64,000 nt of DNA from Eretmocerus hayati (GCA_029851415.1 CM056743.1:92850501-92914500); one strand, 5' to 3'; shown: positions 11,037 to 24,519, counted from the first letter of the stretch. Made by a program: numbers and translations. Notes: generated by a model not told the origin, from the letters alone.

Positions 11037-13174
11037 TCTCCACCATCCCACGCCTCCAGCGTTTATCAAAAACAAAGTGCATTAGCAATTCGGTATTGGG
11101 ATCTCGAGACAAAAACTCGATATCGAGGGAGAGACACGACTCAATCATTTGAAAAGAGCAGCTCAATCTCACATTGTTGTACTATCTTAGCATTGAGTAT
11201 CTCGCATCGAGTGCTTTTAAATAGTAAGCGAATAATCCCGGCTGGTCTCTGCGAGTATTCGTCTCCGATAGCTGATGCCCGTTGAGAGAGTACAAAATTA
11301 GACCAATTTCAATAAGAGCCAGATGGCATACAAAAAATCTGTGAATATCACTTCAGAGACTTGAATAACAGTCTCGTGCGATTTTTGAGCTACAACAGAT
11401 CCATTCTCCAAAGGATTCAAGGATGACGACTTGACTAACACCTTGATGCGGCGAAGCGCGAGAGCTCAAAATGAGAAGATTTGTCGATCGTGTAGATTTT
11501 GAGCGCGATTGACATCGTATCAACACACCTTCTAACCTCACTCCCTCTAGCAAGCAAAGGTGACTTTCAGATAAAATAGCTCTAGAGTCATGAACTCTCG
11601 GTCCGAGCTCTCATTGAGACTTTCACTTACTTTGCCGAGATCTTTCGATTGAGTGCCGCATGAACTAGTTTGACCGAAACCCAGAATCCCTATGTTCATG
11701 TCGAGGTCCTCTCTATTCGCTCCGTGCTTGGTGGGAGCGATGCCTAGCGGCGTCTTCCGCAAACGCTGCGAGCAAAAGCATGAGCAAATTCTGGAGGAAA
11801 AGATACACGCGAGACATAGGCACAGCGGTATATTTCCATTCTACCAAGAGAACCGCTTCACCAACCCAAGGACACAAAGTTGTAATGCCACTAATAACGA
11901 AGAGATTGAGCCCTTGTGAGCCCCAATCGAAGCAAAATTCGGAAAGTTTTAGTAATCGAAACTTTCTGAAGCGGGCCTCGTGGCTGAAATGGCGGATGGC
12001 GGTGGCGCGTTGGAGCAGACGAGCCGCCCGAGATTTCCTATGCATTCAGCATGGGCCGCTTGACGCTCGGACTTCCACTCACCCAAGTTGCTTCAATTTT
12101 GATCTAATAATATTGAATTCCAAGATAAATGTTTTTGAATCCTAAGGAAGGAAATTTCGAGCAGTGAAACTTTGTGTTCCAGATAGCAAAACTTGGAATT
12201 AGTTGATTTAATTTGACTTGAGTTGATGCAAAGATTCCCAACTTCACTTGTAAGAGCAGGAAGTTTTCAGTTGATGAGAAATTTTTGGGTAGCGAAAACT
12301 CCCCACATTAGTTGGTTCATCCGCTATTCAACATGAGAGGGTGCTTACTATCAAAGTATTCAACTCATGTATGATTAATAAACAAAATATAGAATCATGG
12401 TCCCCAATATTATTTGAAGAAAAAAAAAAACTAGAACACACTTCAGCTTGGATATTGATAACTTGTAAAACGTCAAGAAGTTAAAGTAACACATGCAAAC
12501 TTATTCTGAGGAGAATGAAGTTTTGATAGTATTATCTGAGACATACATTGACTTCAGATAAAGTGATCCTCAAAGCACATCCACGTGGATCTATGAATCT
12601 AGTTCCTATTTTTAGTGCTTGACATGTCAACCATCAATTTTTTCAAGTTGGACTTACTACTTCTCACCAAAAGCGTAAATGTGCTCATAACTCTTAATAA
12701 CACTTTTGATGAAACAGATGAACCGTGTAGTACTACCTAGACCCAATTAAAATAGCTCAAAAAGTTCGTCATGAAAAACTCTACAACTTCGTCACTTTCT
12801 ATATACGGGTTTAGTGCGTGGTTTTCCAGTTATTCTGTTCTGAACGTGTATGCCCTATGCTGCAGTGTTACTTTTCCTCCAGTTCAATGCGCAGGCTGAG
12901 TCGCGCTTTGCTCACCATGGGCGCCTCGGTCGATTTCTTGAACGGCAAAACGGCGCGGCACGGAGCGAATACTTTTTCATTCCTTGCGACCAATCTCTCC
13001 TCACCCCCACCCATCATAGTTGAGACGAAATCAGGATAACACACCTTCAGCCTCGCACACCTTCTAGCCCATTGAATTACGAAGAGAATATCTTTGATCT
13101 ATCTCAATAGCTCAACAACTCAAGCGGAGCGGCCTCTGGCCAGTGTTGGAATTTTAAAACGATAATGTGACCTT
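11037..13174. other. Spacer of the 9.1-kb inverted repeat, no gene recognised
   Basis: Single-copy sequence between the LTR and the right arm. Overlapping ORFs up to 121 codons exist on both strands (11353-12145), but none has recognisable composition or motifs. An A-run sits at 12419-12430. Confidence 0.5.
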
Positions 13175-15408
13175 GAGATTGGGGTGGTAGAATGAATCGA
13201 ACTGTGGGGATTCCATCTGCTTCAAAGAGGGGAAATTCACAAATCTCGCCAAATCTCTTTGATGTCGTCGAATTCTGATGATCGCGGTCACGGCGAGATG
13301 GAAAATTATTTTTTCGTAATCCAACTCCAAAATGTCTTTTCTGCATGGGACATGAAAATCTGGGCTTTTTTGCGACTGAAACCACGTAAAATTTTGTCTC
13401 CACTTTGACAGAAGCGTATACAAAAATTGCCTCCATCATAGATTCATGCCAGAAGTAATGCAGGGCTTGAAAAAATTCACAATCCACGAAAACATACATT
13501 TTTGTAGGTAAGGAGTACCTTCATCTTGTATCAGAGATCATTGGGAAGCACTGCAAACTATTGAACATGACCATTTTTCCTTCTTCTGGCACCAAAGTCA
13601 TCTCACCCCACAAGGAAGTGTACTCATTAGAATGATTGTAACACGAGATCCCCATTCAGATGCATGGGAATATTCGTTGTTCGACCACGTAGGCGCGGCA
13701 AAGCCGCAAAATGGATTACGCGAGTATCATATTTTTGTTTGAGTACTATTTTTTCGGAAGAGGAGAAACTCGGGAATGTCCTGTGGTGACGCCTTCTTCC
13801 TAGGGCAATTCAGCCTCTCACCGGGATCCTACCTAGATGACCTTGACGCACATCTATGCCAGGGTGAAGTCTTGCTCGACCTAGGTAGGGTCCCCGATAA
13901 CGCCCTCCATATTGGAAGCGCTGTCCCAGGAGAGGAGTGGAAGGTTCACGCCATGCCTCCCAATCCAAGTACTGTGGCAGTGACGAGAACCGGCCTTGAG
14001 GAGAGAAAGTGTATAGCCGATCCATTCTCTGAAGCGTATGGGCGAATCTCAGAATACGGGTGGTTCTATGATTACGACCCATTTTGCGTAGCAGGAGTCG
14101 TAATGTGCGACAAATAAAAACTTTCGCTGAAAACTTTCGATAATTCACTCGCCCTTGAGACTCCCAAACACTCTCGAAATCCATATTCTGGATTGGACAA
14201 GCGATATGAGATACGCTGTGCTAGAAAACTTGATTTCTGGCTGTCACAACGGTTTTTAGATCCACGGCTTAGCTTGTGGGTTCGGGAGCGGTTAATCGAT
14301 CATCGTGAGGATTTGATAGATGATTAATCATACTTCGGAGAATCAAACTCCACTCTTCCGAAAGCCGTCCTCATCATGATACGAGAGCTGATAGGAGTTG
14401 TTGGTGTGACACAACATTCTTGCCATTTTTGAACGCTCTTATTGCACTCGAACATAGTCCGTCTAGTGAACATCTGGGGAAAGTAACACAGCTCGCATAT
14501 GCGTTTCGTGGAATCGTTCATAAGTGTGTGTGCGTGTATTATGGAGGACATATAGCCATGAGTGCGAGACATATGTCTGCCAAAGTGTCTACTGCATTCA
14601 ATTCTCAATGCAGTTTCGAAAATCTGAGTGACTCGCGACATAGTGGCGCCATATATGTAGGGCTTATGCGAGCTGCCCAGCACAGGCGTCTTCGCTAAAT
14701 TAGTTTCTTATATGCATTGTTTGTCGCGTAGTGCAATTTTTCTCGAGCAATTTTTACCGCTCACCTGAATTCTATCTCTCTCACACTCTGCCGAATTCTC
14801 CCGCAAATTCTACAACGTTACTTCGCGCAGTGAATAAAAGCGTTTGCTAAAAATTCTTTTTTAAACGTTACTTATTCAAAGTCGGTCTTGCTTACTATCT
14901 TGTGATCGGGGCGATGGAAGAAATGAAATTCTGGAAACGGCATCTGATTCGGGGAGAGATTACCTATAAATCTAGCCAAGTCTCATTTATGTCCTCGAAT
15001 CCTAGTGACCGCGATCACGACAGGAAGAAAAAATTTTCCTGCGTAATTCAATCAAAAGAATCTCTTTGTTGAATGGGACATTAAAATTTCGAGACCGATG
15101 CATCTATAACCGTTTGTAATTTGATCTCTCCTCCGAAAAATATAACTAAGAATCGCCCCTATCATGGACCCATCCTGCTACCAATGCCAGGCTTATGGGA
15201 GTTGAGGATTCATGGAAACGTGCACTTTCAGAGGTGTGGAGTATCCTTAGTTCGTAACAGAGGGAATTGCAAAACACTGTCAACTATTATACCTGACTTT
15301 TTCTCACTATTCTGATTCCGAAGTCATCTCGTTCCTCCAATGAAGTGGATCTATTCGAACAATTTCAACATGAGGTGCCCATTTGGATACATGGAAAAGT
15401 TAGTTATT
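13175..15408. repeat. Right arm of the 9.1-kb inverted repeat
   Basis: Reverse complement of 6261-10277 without the 1.78-kb insertion. It preserves the empty target of that transposon (CCATATATGTAGGGC near 14650). Beyond 15408 the sequence still resembles the arm's other internal block, so the right side keeps more of the original element than the left. Confidence 0.85.
13776..14117 (+). CDS. Hypothetical 113-residue ORF, right-arm copy
   Basis: Near-identical to the left-arm ORF at 9335-9676 (Gly/Ser and Ser/Thr changes). Starts ATG at 13776 and ends TAA. No preceding in-frame extension is convincing because a TGA lies close upstream. Function unknown. Confidence 0.3.
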   Translation: MSCGDAFFLGQFSLSPGSYLDDLDAHLCQGEVLLDLGRVPDNALHIGSAVPGEEWKVHAMPPNPSTVAVTRTGLEERKCIADPFSEAYGRISEYGWFYDYDPFCVAGVVMCDK

Positions 15409-15897
15409 CCACCGCATATGTGCGGCGGAGCTATAAAATGAGTTACCCGAGTATTTCATCATTGTTTGAGGAATACTCAATTGAGACAAATTTATGCCGG
15501 AAGTGTCCAGTCATTATGGAATTCTTCCATTCCTCTAGCCGAAATCGCCCAAATCCTGAAATTTGCCCATATATCCTAGTTTGAACCCACACAGCACGGA
15601 GATGTTTCATGGGAAGATTTAGTGAGATATTACAGTGCGATCATCCGGGGATCTTGCAGGGATATTGCGAAAAATATTCCAAAATTTTTCGTTGCAATGT
15701 TTCACGGTAATTTTGCCGGAAACTCTCGGAAATATTTCGAAGAATTCCATCCTCAATCTGTCAGCAACTTCCCACTGGAATATTTCTGCAAGGTTTGTGT
15801 GAAATTTCTGGAAGATTTCAGTGCAATCTTTTGGGGAGAATGGACATGTCGTACTGGGTAGTAAAATTACCCCCGAAAAGACGCTCCTGGCGCGAGA
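15409..15897. other. Diverged continuation of the inverted-repeat element
   Basis: Resembles, with heavy divergence, the block before 9770 (GGATTACGCGAGTATCAT-like and GAGTACTCAAACA-like stretches). Further on, GGAAATATTCC-like motifs recur, as they do at 17600-18010. No gene. Confidence 0.4.
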
Positions 15898-16847
15898 AAG
15901 TGGCTAAACTCGGTACAGCACGACGTTTGTGGGTTGAAACGATAGGTCATACCTTCAATAACCGATATTAACAAGAATTAATGTTTAAAAATTAGGGTGC
16001 GGTATAAATAAACAATGAAAACATGCATTCTTTTGCCTATTTCTCGATTTTTCCATAATAAGACGGAGAATATCAATTTTTTGAAAAAATATGTGGAATA
16101 ACATTTTGTAGATCTCTGAAAGATCTACAAAATTGACCTGAACACTTCTCCTCGCAAACTGCGACCCTTTCGAGTTATTCCTCATCAAAGTAAAAATTGA
16201 ATTTGTTCAAACAAATTCGCTGAAATTGTTTATAACAGGCTCAAACTATTTTTCTAAGATAATTCAGCGAATTTGGAGCGAAAAAGATCTCTAGATATTT
16301 TTTCCTAAACTTGATCGTTTTCGAGTAATGGGAATGGCCAATTCCGCGACTTGCAGCCCTAAGTGCATTCATGAAAGCGCCACATTGAGGGTAAGTCGCG
16401 GAATTGGCCATTTCCATTACTCGAAAACGATCAAGTTTAGGAAAAAATATCTAGAGATCTTTTTCGCTCCAAATTCGCTGAATTATCTTAGAAAAATAGT
16501 TTGAGCCTGTTATGAACAATTTCAGCGAATTTGTTTGAACAAATTCAATTTTTACTTTGATGAGGAATAACTCGAAAGGGTCGCAGTTTGCGAGGACAAG
16601 TGTTCTGATCAATTTTGTAGATCTTTCAGAGATCTACAAAAAGTTATTCAACAAATTTTTTCATGAAATCGTTATTTTCCGACTTATTGTGGAAAAACCG
16701 AGGAAAAAGTAAAAAAATTCATGTTTTTATTGTTTATTTATACCGCGCCCCAATTTTTAAACATTAAATCTTGTTAATATCGATTACTGGAGGTATCACC
16801 TATCGTTTGAACCCACAAACGTTGTCTTGTACTGAGTTTAGCCACTT
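15898..16847. mobile_element. 950-bp near-perfect palindromic (foldback) element
   Basis: Starts AAGTGGCTAAACTC and ends with its reverse complement. Arms of about 457 bp (15898-16355, 16391-16847) enclose a loop of about 35 bp. Contains AGATCTxxxAGATCT palindromes also seen in the element at 24520. No ORF of interest; no clear target duplication. RNA from it would fold into one long hairpin. Confidence 0.8.
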
Positions 16848-18234
16848 AGCGATCGAATGTCGAGGGTAGTTTAACTACCTATACGATTTGGAGGCAATGT
16901 TTCATTATGATGACGAGTTCACGAGATTTCTTAGTAGGATCTGTGAAGTTTTTAGGATCCCAGGATTTTCAGGGAGTACCTAGAGAATGATTCAGACAGG
17001 GTTGAAGGAATACCGTGCATATAAATCTCAGATGACCGTTGTAGATCAGGAAAAACCGCAAAAGTTTGTGATGGTTTGCGAAATTTATCCTTTTGTTATC
17101 GTGAAGCCTTTCTTGTCTGGGCAATATCCCTTCAACTTCCGAGATAAACCTTGTGTCATGGGTACGCGGTAGCCATACAACCCGACCCTGGAGTTTTATT
17201 CACATATGGAGAGGAAACTCTCATGATACAGAGTTTGAGACGAGCTGTTGAGTTACTATTATTGAATAACATTGTATGACATGGGAACTGTTAAACCGCT
17301 GGTACCACCTCTATGAGATAGGCTCATTTGATTCCTTACTTTGTTAGAATTCTCTCTGAATTTGGGCTAATCGTGCGTCGTCGGATATAAGTGAAGCCAT
17401 AATAACAAAAGTGCGACAACTCATCATTGGGCCCAAATCCAAACAGAATTCGGCCCAGTTGGAACGAAATTCAGCTTGCACGTCTACAACATGCCTCGAA
17501 AATGGATCTGGAAGATGAATTTGCTACTGCCGTTCATTCCATCGGAAGGTTTCGATTATACTCCAAGGTATTCCACTATGAGTGACCCCTCTGTGACTCC
17601 TTTACCGGGTAGAGTTGAAAGATTGGTGGAAGCTTCCTGAAGGATTCCGGAAATATTTCTTGGGAATATTCCATAGGTAATCTTCCGGAAACATCGCCCT
17701 GAAATATTGTTGATAGATTCCCACAAGCTCCCTGGAATTTTCCCAAGCGAAAATATGTGACAGGTTACCGAACATTGATACCGGAATATATTTCAGTATC
17801 ACTCTTCAGTATCTTGTAACAACATATCATCCTGTTGAAGTTTCGGAGGGATAATCCTTAAGCGACGTGACTTTGTCAGATATGACAGATGAGTATCGCA
17901 GTGGAACATTCTAGGAATCTTTCAAAAACACTGCGGTGGAAGATTGTAGGAATCTTCCAGGAACATTGCGGTGAAAGATCATAGGATCTTTCCAAGATCA
18001 TTCCATCGGAAGATTCTGTTCCCGCCAGATGTCGCATCACACAGATCAATTCTCAAATTTCGTTCTCATGAGTTATATGATTTTTGGGGAACTATCTATC
18101 AGGAAATTTGATGGACGAGATTGTAAGATCAGTCATGTGTGATGCCATACCTAAGACCAGCTATTCTGCACGATGAGCTGTAAATGATGCGTGAGGATCA
18201 TTCGGAGATGCGTGCAGGCTTTTTCAAAGAATAA
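16848..18234. other. No gene; short GGAATCTTCC tandem motifs
   Basis: AT-rich. At about 17895-18015 a roughly 45-bp unit with GTGGAAGATTGTAGGAATCTTCC recurs about three times with divergence. A 61-codon ORF at 16987 has no recognisable features. Confidence 0.5.
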
Positions 18235-20055
18235 CGCTTCTTCCACGGTGCGCCAGTTTGCATTCTTTTTTTGAGGAAAGAGCCTCTCTGAGATTATTTT
18301 GGGACATGTTTATACATCTTTGGGACATTAATTTCCAACAAGAATTAAAATCGCCGGCCGAGCCCCTTTTTAGGAATCTCATTTGGAACATTTTTCACGA
18401 GTGCGCTGGGAACGCTCGAGTAATCTGACATATCCCTTGTCGCGTATGACCTTAGAATCGTGTTCATCCATTGTCTCAACCTAATTCTCGTGGATTGAAG
18501 TATTTTTTGAGTTGGATCAGGGCCTTGGCCATGAAACCACCCCAAAAAGAGAAAAAGAACGGTATTTCGGGCTCTCGTTCAGGAGTATTCAAATAAATTA
18601 CACTAGAAACTTTTTCCATGCCTTCAAAGCGTTAGTTTCCCAAGGAGTCCTATTTCCATATCGAGACATTGCTACTTATGCCCTGGTAATAAATTTGAAA
18701 TCTTTGGAACAGGCATTCCTTCGCAAAATAGAATAGGAATGTCTTTGAAACCTTTCTCAGCTTTCTTCTTTAGTGATCCTAAGTGAAAAAGATTCGTGAA
18801 AGTGTTGGAAGATGATTAATATGGCAAAGAAAAGCTTCCAGGGCACTTCCCAGGTAAGTGACGCCAAAATTCCTAGTAAGGCGACGTGAAATATGAAACT
18901 TTGGAATCAACTTGTTTTGAATAGAGAGCGGAGGCACCGTAGTTACTGTTTCGTTGATAACTGATAATAAGAGTGTCTTAAAATTCATGAACATATTGAA
19001 ATGTAATTATATGATGTGCTGATACATGGTTATACGTTGATTGTTGAAAACTGTTTTCAGAGTTTCATGTTGAATTAAATTCACAAGGGAATGAAAGTAT
19101 TTACTGTGTGAGTTTCATTATTATATTTTCGGAGCACCCAAATGTCCCATTTTTTGCATCTAAGTATGAATAGTAAGTGAGATGTAGATACGGAACTGAG
19201 TATATCAATTCCTTCACATCCTGTTAATGGAGCAAATATCATCCTTTTGTAGATCACAGTATGAGTACGATGATAGAATCGCTGAAATGCATCAAATGGT
19301 AGCCATTCAATCCTCATATTTCTTTCGATGGACTTCGATCATGTGAATAGTCATTTTAACAGAAATCACGTGAGCAACTAATTCAGAAGTATAATTACAA
19401 AAACGTGCACAAGATAACTATTCAATCGTCTAAAATTTGCCCTGGAAGCTGTTTTCCACCTTCTTGATCACGTTCCAAAACTTTTTAATCTAGAAGTGAC
19501 TAATTCTTACTCAGAATCACTGAAAAAGTACGTGAAGATAGGTTTCAAAGATATGACTATACTATTTTGGAAAAAAATGCCCGTTTCGAAGATTTCAGAT
19601 CCGTTTCCAGAGCATAAGTAGCAATGTCTTGATATGGAAATAGGATTCTTTACAAAACGGATGCTTTGAAAGCATGAAAAAAGTTTCTAGTGTAATTCAT
19701 TCGAATACTCTTGAACGAGAGCCCAAAATACCGGGGGGTTCTTTCAGGGTGGATTTATGACCAAGGCCCTGATCCAACTCAAAAAATACTTCAAATCACG
19801 AGAATTAGGTTGAGAGGATGAATGAACACGATTCTAAGGTTATACGCGACAAGGGATAGGTCAGATTACTCGAGCGTTCCCAGCGCACTCGTAAAAAATG
19901 TTCCAAATGAGATTCTTAAAAAAGGGTCTCGGCCGGCGATTTTAATTCTTGTTGGGAATTGATGTCCCAATGATGTATAAACAAGTCCCAAAATAATCTC
20001 AGAGGGGTTCTTTCATTAAGAAAAACTTGCAAACTGGCGAACCGTGCTTCATGAA
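18235..20055. mobile_element. 1.8-kb element with ~550-bp terminal inverted repeats
   Basis: Arms at about 18235-18785 and 19510-20055 share, inverted, CGCCAGTTTGC, CTCTGAGATTATTTTGGGAC and TTGCTACTTATGC. Identity is roughly 85-90 percent, so older than the other palindromes. The 0.7-kb middle has no transposase-like ORF. No target duplication was found. Confidence 0.7.
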
Positions 20056-21235
20056 TGTTGGAGGGGCTTTAACCTCTTCGTGCACGCACCCACTTTTTGT
20101 GCTCCCAGACCTTCGTTTTCTACTAGATTCTATAGTGGGAATCGTGAGAATTATTTTGAGCCCAAACACGATATGATAAAATCATCCCGTATGATAGTTA
20201 CAGCAGCATGAACTTTCCAAGGTCAAACATGAATGAGGCACTAGCAATAAGAATTTCATGATGGAGTTGATGAAAAATCATCAACTTGGATCAAAGAACA
20301 TAACCCGACAAATATCTTCGTCATATCATCAGAATTCAGTAAGTTAAAATAGTCAAAAGATGGATCGTTCCAAAGAGCATGATCGAGTGAGATGATTCAT
20401 CACAATCATTAGCTATAATAGATAACTAATGATGAGACTATGTTCACCAAAAAAATGAAATCTCCTTCTTTTCAGGTCAAGGAAGATAATGCTTAAAGTA
20501 TTTCTTTTCCAAAGTCAAATAGAATCAAAGGAACGCAATTCAAAGATGTGTCTACATATGTGGACAAATGCGGGAAGAGGTTAATGGGGGAGGCATTGTA
20601 GGTCAAAGTTCGATGCATATAACATCCGTTCATGCACTAGATCCCCGAATACATCTGTCGCACTTTATCGGTTTGTCCGACGAAGTACAACTCGAGAACC
20701 TTTCCACACGAGATATGGAAAGACTTTTTTTGTTGGAAGGTACCTTGTGGAGATCGGTTCAGGACAGATCCTAGTCGTTATGTCAGGTTTACTCTCTATA
20801 TTTAAGAGTTCAAGGTCATTCAAGGTCATGAATGAACTCCGTTGCAACCATGATTCCGACGAGAAACATGTTTTTCAAGTTCAAAATCACATAAATTGGT
20901 GCCATTCCGTGCAGATATCTTTCTCGAGGTGTTCGAAAATTCTTCAGATGAGAGATCCATTTGAGTGATGGATTAAGGGGAAGCACTAGGAAGTATTCAA
21001 TAATCTCTCCCTATTTCTGGTCCCCCTGTTTCATCCCTCTTCATGCAGTCCAAGAAACAAATTTGATTCGTAGATTCTCGTCAGGCAATAATCTTGGAAG
21101 ACTACTAGCATACGAATTGATCTCGAATCAAAATCTTCATGATAGGCGGACATCATGACGATGTTATAATTTTAATAGCGGAATGTGGATGACAGCTCGC
21201 ATATCATACGAATACTCTTCTTTCAACAAAGCCAA
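20056..21235. other. No gene recognised
   Basis: Single-copy AT-rich sequence. ORFs at 20568-20774 and 20747-20968 are short and unlike any family I know. A direct TTCAAGGTCA repeat sits near 20810-20828. Confidence 0.4.
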
Positions 21236-21466
21236 TCAAAGAGCAACGCTGAGATCACAGTCGATTTTATCGATCGAACCATTAGATAAGATCCACGCAA
21301 GTTCAGACTCGATAGGCGGGTTTTCTACATCGAACTCCTTTATCACATCTCGAGAATACAAGGGTTCCTCGTCGTTAGTATTCTCTTTCAACCATGGCCG
21401 TTCTCCAGTCGTTGCAGCTTTGGAATAATAGTAGAACGTCAACATCGCACCCGATCGAAGTAGCAC
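21236..21466 (-). pseudogene. Possible protein-coding fragment
   Basis: Minus frame of 76 codons with protein-like composition (starts LLRSGAML, then Glu/Asp/Trp-rich). The opening recalls the end of an ankyrin repeat, but one motif is not enough. A stop lies just upstream and the frame ends at 21236. Confidence 0.25.
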
Positions 21467-21499
21467 TGATGCATACAGTTATCATAGGAGTGAGGCACA

Positions 21500-22220
21500 T
21501 ATTGGATCTAGGCTAATTATAGGAGTGGATATGTGTACATGCAAGGCCTAAAGCGCCATTGGAGCCTACTCCATATAGTGGCAGTTCCCCGTTGTATACC
21601 GTCAAATTGGGTAATTTTGATACAGTGAGTGCAACTTTGGTACACCCCTGAAGAATAACTTTCAAAGCTGCGTTCGGCGAGGTGAATAATTCTATAAATC
21701 TGAAACCTGTTATCTCGACTTGACACACACATGAACAATATATTGAGCCACCGTAGATCCCGCGTGGATGGTCGTAGTGTTTATTGTCCAAAGAGGCTCA
21801 TTCAGCAGCGATACGCAAGTGGTCCTGTTATTGTACCTGGCAAGAACTGTTGCAGAACGAACAACGAGCGAGCAATGGTACAATCTGACCATATATACCA
21901 CTATATTGGAGGAACCATCGTTACATTGGGATATCTACAGCATTTGGAATTTTGATGAATGGAAAGCCAGAAAAAACATGAAAAAGCGTACCATAGTCAT
22001 CCCACTGTAGTGGGGGAACTTCAGTACACCTCTGTACGATAGCTTCTTTCCAACTCATCTTGGGTCGATTGATGGTCTATGAGGTCTTGAAATGTTCCCA
22101 ACAGCTCAAAACAAAAGAGAAACGATGAAACTTGATTCACTCGCATGGTGGTGGGCAACATTGAAATATTTTGCAAGTGTATCAAAGTTGCCCAGTCGGG
22201 CTCTAACTTTGGTACTGTAA
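21500..22220 (-). repeat. Interspersed repeat R1, copy a
   Basis: Shares with 31176-31640 and 59399-60050 an ATCTACGGTGGCTCAA-like stretch, a motif read as LKVI(L/F)Q..., repeated GTACCAAAGTT(A/G) motifs and GTCAAATTGGGTAA near one end. The GTACCAAAGTTA motif, in both orientations, may be a terminal inverted repeat. Truncated ORFs inside vary between copies, so it is probably noncoding or dead. Confidence 0.7.
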
Positions 22221-22920
22221 CATCCGGAGATGTTCGGAGGGGGCTCGTTGCTTAGATATAGGGTTCTCATTGCGATGTTGGCAAGAGGTTTGTATAGAGC
22301 TGAATATCCATTGATTCGTCATAACTACTTTATTCATTTTGAATACTCACAAAAATACTAAATAATAACTCATTGGCTCTGACAAATTTATTTAGGCTTC
22401 TTGGATGCGTACACTCCTCTTCATGTCTGATTCCCAACTGCCGCAATCCGGAACTCTCATGGGCAGAGAAAAAATGCTGGGACTCGTTATTTTATTATCA
22501 TCTAATCAGCTGCGCCACTTATCTTCTACTAATTATTACACTCCAGTGATATAACTATTATACATGACAGATCCATACGCACGATCACTCGCGAAGTTTA
22601 TAAAGACCGTTGATCATCTGGCATTGAGTAAGACCACTTTTAATTTCTGATCACACAGAGAAATATTCCAGATTTGATATTCAGTCGATTCGATCTCGAT
22701 AATGATTCTTCTTTGCTAAGACAACCACCAGGACGTCACAGTACACTCCGTAGACTGCTGATCAGGTCTGGCTACGGACCAGACATCAAATTAAATGTGT
22801 AACCCGTCGATCAAAAGCTCAGACTGTAAGCTTCCAATCGACTTCTGATAAAGATGAGTTTCGTTAATGTTTGTTGAAATGCCTAGCCAAACAAAATGAA
22901 AAGTACCGGCATTGTACCAA
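22221..22920. other. No gene; flanked by R1-type motifs
   Basis: Starts near TAACTTTGGTAC and ends near GTACCAAACTTACCCAACTTG, so it may be a diverged R1-related unit. No usable ORF. Confidence 0.4.
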
Positions 22921-22927
22921 ACTTACC

Positions 22928-23088
22928 CAACTTGACGGTATTTCATATCTCGAGAGAGTATCACACGAAGTAGGTTGATGATTCCGAAAGACTTCTTCGG
23001 AGTATCTTGGAGGACCATCGTGACAGGAGATTCAGGAGAATAGGATGTAATGGAATAGTCTTCATTTGTCATATGACCGAAATCTGAA
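22928..23088 (-). pseudogene. Possible ankyrin-like coding fragment
   Basis: Minus frame includes SPVTMVLQ and FGIINLL, spaced as in an ankyrin unit, between a pogo-like repeat (upstream) and an R1 end (downstream). Both borders are repeats, so this would be a gene remnant. Only about 50 codons, hence low confidence. Confidence 0.22.
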
Positions 23089-23090
23089 TA

Positions 23091-23345
23091 CAGTGAGACC
23101 TCTCTTAGCGGCCACCTCTCAAAAGCGGCCAAAAATCTAAGGCCCCGGCAGAATTGTATTGAGTCTCGTAGTCGTGAAACCTCCCAATAGCGGCCCCTCT
23201 GGATAGTGGCCACCTCTCCTTACGGCCAAGTCTTCTCAGTCCCGAGAGTACCTACCATGTGTGAATTGGACCTCCGAAAAGCGGTCACTACATTTCAGTG
23301 TTATTTCCAATATCTTCGTTGTTTTGTTGCTATACTATGTATGAG
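23091..23345. mobile_element. Truncated pogo/Tigger-like repeat
   Basis: Begins after TA with CAGTGAGACCTCTCTTAGCG, then GGCCACCTC, and continues with the same blocks, inverted, as 58975-59240. The far end is missing. Confidence 0.6.
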
Positions 23346-23519
23346 CAAATCCACAAAACGTGGTGATTTGGGAGGGAAGAAATTTTGAAAATGTCTTCCA
23401 TCACACACTACTCGGATTTTACATACTCTCAGTGATTGTTATCTAGAACTCAAATCCACTCGCTTAAACGATTTGCACGAGACGGCGCGGCGTGGGGTGG
23501 GACAGAGAAACCCGGAAAT
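23346..23519. other. Short unannotated gap
   Basis: Nothing recognised between the pogo-like fragment and R2. Confidence 0.4.
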
Positions 23520-24320
23520 GGCCATAAGAGCAATGCTATTGCCACGTATATGGATACACTCTATCATCACCCAATTGACCGCTGACGGGGATGGGAAGTA
23601 TCGGACTCATAACCAAAAAACTCGAGAAGATCATTGGAATTATAATATACACGTGATTCAAGAGTTTGCCAACAATGTAATTCCCGACAATCCCTTTGAA
23701 AAATAGGAAAAGTAGCTCGTACGATTAAACAACGGAATATTGGATCACGCATTCACTTACTTGGTATCAAATGCGATATAACCGAGAGATCACAAGTGGA
23801 ACCGGATCGCTTTGACTAGTCTTGTTCGTGTGCGCCTCAAGAAACATGATTTCGTGAAGCGATCACGTTTTTTTCTGAGAGCGTAATATGCTCGCCAATC
23901 AAATATTTTCGGGTCGGGTCTATTCGAATAATTTGATGCACATAGACCTGATCCATCTAAATTTCTTCATTTCTTGATGAAGAATCAAATGTCATTCGCA
24001 GAAATTAGTCACGCATCATCAACAGGCGATAGTTTCACACCTGTTCGAAGCACATTTTTGGGCTCTGAGGTGGTTGTATAGCCTCTAATTGGGGGGGGGG
24101 GGGGGTCATTTTCCGCAAAGATGGTACCAATATCCCAGACTGCATCCAAATGCCGACCTCAACACTGAGGGAAAAAAAACATGTCACGCGCGAAATCTCA
24201 TGATTTTTCAAATTTGATGGCCCGCCATTCTGGTCTATCTCAGTTTTGAGTCTTGAGCTTGTTACAACTTACTCGTAGAATCTCAGAAAAGGGGACTGCT
24301 TCGTCGCAGAGTTAATATAA
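23520..24320 (+). repeat. Interspersed repeat R2, copy a, with a G17-type homopolymer
   Basis: Matches 31740-32715 in the same orientation, beginning with ACACTCTATCATCACCCAAT and ending in a TCGTCGC-like stretch. Translation near the start of both copies carries DHWN..IH and IQEF, hinting at an old coding origin; copy b is disrupted. A poly-G run at about 24091-24108 replaces the shorter G-run of copy b. Confidence 0.65.
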
Positions 24321-24519
24321 CAGGATATCTCTGAAACTTCTGATTTCCGGCCTCAGAAAGTGTCACAACGGTGAAAACCGAGATATGGGGATATCTCTGA
24401 AACTTTTGACTTTTGCTGTCACATCTCAGCCAAACTGGTTGTAGGACGTTTCTTCAGGTCAAACCTGTCAAATTGTCTTTGTTCAAATGTCCTGAAAGTG
24501 GTCAACAAGTGAGAGGTTG
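24321..24519. other. Short direct repeat, no gene
   Basis: GATATCTCTGAAACTT occurs twice (near 24327 and 24389). Nothing else seen. Confidence 0.5.

Noticed and set aside
22920..22934. GTAAGT donor after a coding-like minus fragment
   Set aside because: GTTGGGTAAGTTTGGTAC is the terminal motif of the R1 repeat, so the donor is probably accidental.
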